From assembly GCA_022822625.1 (NCBI GenBank), contig JAJEAV010000067.1:1-44759 (forward strand): a stretch of 44,759 nucleotides of DNA, written 5' to 3'. The first letter of the stretch is position 1; each line of letters begins with the position of its first letter. A program made the position numbers and the translations under genes. Shown here piece by piece: positions 42,474 to 44,759 of the stretch. Origin of the DNA: Gammaproteobacteria bacterium. GTDB taxonomy: Bacteria; Pseudomonadota; Gammaproteobacteria; Arenicellales; Poriferihabitantaceae. A model generated the notes under the pieces. It worked only from the letters and a program-made list of their open reading frames with translations. It had not been told where the DNA came from and made no database searches.

Positions 42474-42914
42474 ATGCGTAAACTAAAAAACACTTTAACT
42501 GGTTGTGCTGTATTGGCCTTCAGCATTGGAGCTTATGCGGGGGATATCTCTATTTCTTCGGCATGGAGTTTGGCACTTCCCCCCGTATCGGGAAACGGTG
42601 CCGTCTACCTCGTTATAGATAATCATGGTTCGGAAACCGATATGCTGATGGGTGTTCAAACTGATGTTGCACAGAAAGTCGAGTTGCATACCACTGCACA
42701 TGATCATGGACAAATGAAAATGCATCACCAGCATTCCTTTGAAATTCCCGGTAATAGCTCTTTGACAATGAGGCCCGGCGGGCATCACATCATGTTGATG
42801 GGGCTAGTCGAACCGTTAACCTTGGGAAAGAAGTTTTATCTGACACTCAATTTCATGAATGGAGGTGAAATCAAGACCAAGGTAGAAGTCGTAGAATCAC
42901 CCCCGGTCAATTAA
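42474..42914 (+). CDS. Periplasmic copper chaperone PCuAC family
   Basis: 146 residues. A signal peptide covers about 22 residues (LTGCAVLAFSIGAYAG). The copper-binding pattern H-(M)-x-M-x-H-x-M is visible as VELHTTAHDH followed by MKMHH and RPGGHHIMLMGL; a His/Met-rich stretch (HDHGQMKMHHQH) is prominent. PCuAC proteins deliver copper(I) to the CuA site of cytochrome c oxidase. It is directly upstream of cobU (20 bases), an unusual partner, and downstream of a structured leader. It may simply share a transcript with the cobalamin genes. Confidence 0.88.
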   Translation: MRKLKNTLTGCAVLAFSIGAYAGDISISSAWSLALPPVSGNGAVYLVIDNHGSETDMLMGVQTDVAQKVELHTTAHDHGQMKMHHQHSFEIPGNSSLTMRPGGHHIMLMGLVEPLTLGKKFYLTLNFMNGGEIKTKVEVVESPPVN

Positions 42915-42934
42915 ATTCCAATGGTATTCCATTC

Positions 42935-43456
42935 ATGATTGAGTTGATTGTAGGCGGTGCTCGTAGCGGGAAAAGCCGTTATGCTGAAGAGTGTGCATTG
43001 AAATCCAGTGAATATCCACTCTATATCGCGACTGCAACAGCAGGGGATGAGGAGATGGTCGAGAGAATTAATCAGCATCAACGTCAACGTGGAGAACAAT
43101 GGAGACTCATTGAAGAGCCGTTGTATTTGTCACAAATTCTTGTCCAGTTGGAAAATAGCGAGTCGGCAGTTGTCGACTGCCTGACTCTCTGGATATCAAA
43201 CTGGTTATGTCGGGAAGACCGACAAGGCTGGATTGATGAGCGTGAGCAATTTCTTGCTGGGTTGAAACACATTCGGGGTTCACTTTGGCTGGTGTCGAAC
43301 GAGACTGGCATGGGGGTGATACCTGCTAGCTCATTAGCTCGAGAATTTGTTGATGAGAGCGGAAAACTGCATCAGAACATTGCACAACAGGCAGATACAG
43401 TTACCCAGATGTTATGCGGAATTCCTAACCGGATAAAGACACACAATGCAGGATAA
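42935..43456 (+). CDS. cobU: Adenosylcobinamide kinase / adenosylcobinamide-phosphate guanylyltransferase
   Basis: 173 residues, the usual length. The P-loop is VGGARSGKSRYAEECAL, followed by YIATATAGDEEM and HQRQRGEQWRLIEEP (the guanylylated His region), VVDCLTLWISN, and VSNETGMGVIPAS near the C-terminus. It phosphorylates adenosylcobinamide and adds GMP, making AdoCbi-GDP for the last joining reaction. The gene overlaps cobT by 11 bases. It allows salvage of cobinamide as well as completion of de novo synthesis. The cobalamin synthase gene cobS (cobV) is expected close by but is not seen before the window ends. Confidence 0.95.
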   Translation: MIELIVGGARSGKSRYAEECALKSSEYPLYIATATAGDEEMVERINQHQRQRGEQWRLIEEPLYLSQILVQLENSESAVVDCLTLWISNWLCREDRQGWIDEREQFLAGLKHIRGSLWLVSNETGMGVIPASSLAREFVDESGKLHQNIAQQADTVTQMLCGIPNRIKTHNAG

Positions 43457-44495
43457 AGACTGGTTTACCTATTCCATACCACCACCTGATCAGAAATCCG
43501 GAGTGGCTGCACTGGAAAGGCAGGCGACACTTACCAAACCAGCAGGTTCGCTTGGTAAGCTCGAGGATGTGGCGGTTCATTTGGCCGCTATGCAAGGATC
43601 CATAAGACCGCAATCATCGCCCTTGGGAATTGCAGTATTCGCTGGTGACCATGGAGTAACCAAAGAGGGAATCAGCGCATTTCCTCCAGAAGTTACCGCA
43701 CAGATGGTGATGAATTTTCTGAATGGTGGCGCAGCCATCAGTGTGCTTGCGAAACGAGTGAAAGCACAGTTGTACATTGTCAATGCGGGAACCACGAGGC
43801 AGGGTGGATATCCACAACCCGTAATTGATCGACCAGTTGGTTATGGCACCAGGAACTTCCTTGATGAAAGCGCGATGACCATGCAGGAAACCCTGACAGC
43901 CTTGGCGCTCGGTCGAAGCGTCATGGATGAATACTTGTCACAATGTCAGATTGTGATTGGCGGTGAAATGGGGATTGGCAATACTACCTGTGCGAGTGCT
44001 CTTGCCGCGGCTTTGGGAATTGCTTCAGTATCAGATCTTGCCGGCCCCGGAACAGGCCTTGACGAGCAAGGCGTTTCTCACAAACAATCCGTAATCGAAA
44101 AATCCCTGGCTCGAATTGGGAATCAGTCGGATCCGTTGCAAATTCTGGCTGAGCTCGGGGGCTATGAAGTCGCTGCTTTGACTGGCTTTTACATGCGTGC
44201 CGCCATGCTGGGGATTCCGATTATTGTCGATGGCTTCATATCTAGCATGTCTGCTTTGGTGTCCTGCAAGTTGAATCCCGATACACGTGCCTGGATGTTG
44301 TTTTCACATGCCTCGCAGGAACCTGGACACGCCATTGTGTTACAGGCGCTTAAAGCCGAACCGCTACTTTCACTTGGCATGCGACTTGGAGAGGGTAGTG
44401 GCGCTGCCATTGCCTATGATCTAGTGGATGCGGCCTGTGAACTGCATAACAAAATGGCAACGTTTGAAGACACTGGAGTGTCGAATCGTGACTGA
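43446..44495 (+). CDS. cobT: Nicotinate-nucleotide-dimethylbenzimidazole phosphoribosyltransferase
   Basis: 349 residues, full length. The start has TKPAGSLGKLEDVAVHLAAMQG, then FAGDHGVTKEGISAFPPEVTAQMV, GGEMGIGNTTCASALAAAL and a C-terminal RLGEGSGAAIAYDLVDAA with the catalytic Glu. It makes alpha-ribazole phosphate from a lower-ligand base and nicotinate mononucleotide, preparing the nucleotide loop of B12. Its start lies within the end of cobU and its end overlaps the next start, so the three genes are one translational unit. Confidence 0.96.
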   Translation: MQDKDWFTYSIPPPDQKSGVAALERQATLTKPAGSLGKLEDVAVHLAAMQGSIRPQSSPLGIAVFAGDHGVTKEGISAFPPEVTAQMVMNFLNGGAAISVLAKRVKAQLYIVNAGTTRQGGYPQPVIDRPVGYGTRNFLDESAMTMQETLTALALGRSVMDEYLSQCQIVIGGEMGIGNTTCASALAAALGIASVSDLAGPGTGLDEQGVSHKQSVIEKSLARIGNQSDPLQILAELGGYEVAALTGFYMRAAMLGIPIIVDGFISSMSALVSCKLNPDTRAWMLFSHASQEPGHAIVLQALKAEPLLSLGMRLGEGSGAAIAYDLVDAACELHNKMATFEDTGVSNRD

Positions 44496-44759
44496 ATGGA
44501 ACTGTACTCAGCTTGATGTAATGCGTCATGGCGAGCACGAGTTGGGAAACAAAATATGTGGAGTCACCGACCCCGTTCTTTCACAAGCAGGGTGGCAACA
44601 ATTGGCAACCCAGTGCGGACGGCTTACTGACCTCGGCCACAGCTGGGACATAGTACTTACTTCCCCTCGAAAACGCTGTTATGAATTTGCATTTGATATC
44701 AGCAATTCACTAGGAATTCCATGTATGGAATACCATGGTTTTGCTGAAGTCGATTTCGG
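44488..44759 (+). CDS. cobC: Alpha-ribazole phosphatase (histidine phosphatase), N-terminal part
   Basis: About 90 codons, cut off by the window end. It starts with GTG at 44488, overlapping the cobT stop by eight bases. The phosphohistidine motif is reduced to DVMRHGEHELG, with LTSPRKRCYEFA further on, matching the phosphoglycerate mutase-like family. In the cobU-cobT context it is most likely the alpha-ribazole-5'-phosphate phosphatase CobC. The usual RHG core is present; the remainder with the second catalytic His lies outside. Confidence 0.85.
   Translation, partial: MTEWNCTQLDVMRHGEHELGNKICGVTDPVLSQAGWQQLATQCGRLTDLGHSWDIVLTSPRKRCYEFAFDISNSLGIPCMEYHGFAEVDF

Overview
The window comes from a bacterial chromosome, most likely a heterotrophic gammaproteobacterium of moderate GC content. 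I infer this from the gene content (pgsA end, a liu operon with a LiuR-type MerR regulator, a TRAP transporter, late cobalamin genes); no rRNA or marker gene is present to prove it. I found no tRNA, rRNA or CRISPR array.

Layout. (1) Positions 1-466 hold the 3' end of pgsA. (2) Positions 580-9963 hold a nine-gene minus-strand operon for leucine/isovalerate catabolism: isovaleryl-CoA dehydrogenase, thiolase, both methylcrotonyl-CoA carboxylase subunits and HMG-CoA lyase, followed by a tail of four less understood genes (haloacid-dehalogenase-type HAD, hotdog thioesterase, DUF2889, Asp/Glu racemase/maleate isomerase-type). A striking ACGT-repeat operator sits just upstream. (3) Positions 10093-12183 are an accessory island: two diverged direct repeats enclose a truncated PhnD-like gene and a zeta-like kinase toxin with its antitoxin. 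(4) Positions 12257-18684 hold a hotdog thioesterase, a small protein, a TRAP transporter split by a decayed higB plus intact higA, and an orphan RloA-like AAA ATPase. (5) Positions 18920-19184 are an IS30-type transposase remnant. (6) Positions 19429-28728 are a plus-strand operon: acyl-CoA synthetase, a complete branched-chain-amino-acid-type ABC importer, a PaaK-like ligase with an altered nucleotide loop, and a LiuC-like hydratase. (7) Positions 28815-32593 hold cobyric acid synthase, threonine-phosphate decarboxylase and CbiB. (8) Positions 32651-41458 are a divergent cluster around a LiuR-like regulator: an acyl-CoA dehydrogenase on one side; fused isobutyryl-CoA mutase IcmF, 3-hydroxyacyl-CoA dehydrogenase, acyl-CoA ligase and nitroreductase on the other. 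The same ACGT-repeat operator lies in the divergent promoter. (9) Positions 42314-44759 hold a structured leader, a PCuAC copper chaperone, cobU, cobT and the start of an alpha-ribazole phosphatase gene.

How it fits together (inference). Two operators sharing a 12-base core link the leucine operon to a coenzyme-B12-dependent acyl-CoA mutase cluster 25 kb away. IcmF interconverts isobutyryl-/n-butyryl-CoA and, in characterised members, isovaleryl-/pivalyl-CoA. With the neighbouring acyl-CoA dehydrogenase, a crotonase, the 3-hydroxyacyl-CoA dehydrogenase and the thiolase, the window could encode a route from isobutyryl-CoA via butyryl-CoA to acetyl-CoA, or an entry/exit between leucine catabolism and pivalate. 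Genes for the last steps of adenosylcobalamin assembly flank this cluster, so mutase and cofactor supply are physically linked. This LiuR-IcmF-cobalamin neighbourhood is the most interesting system in the window.
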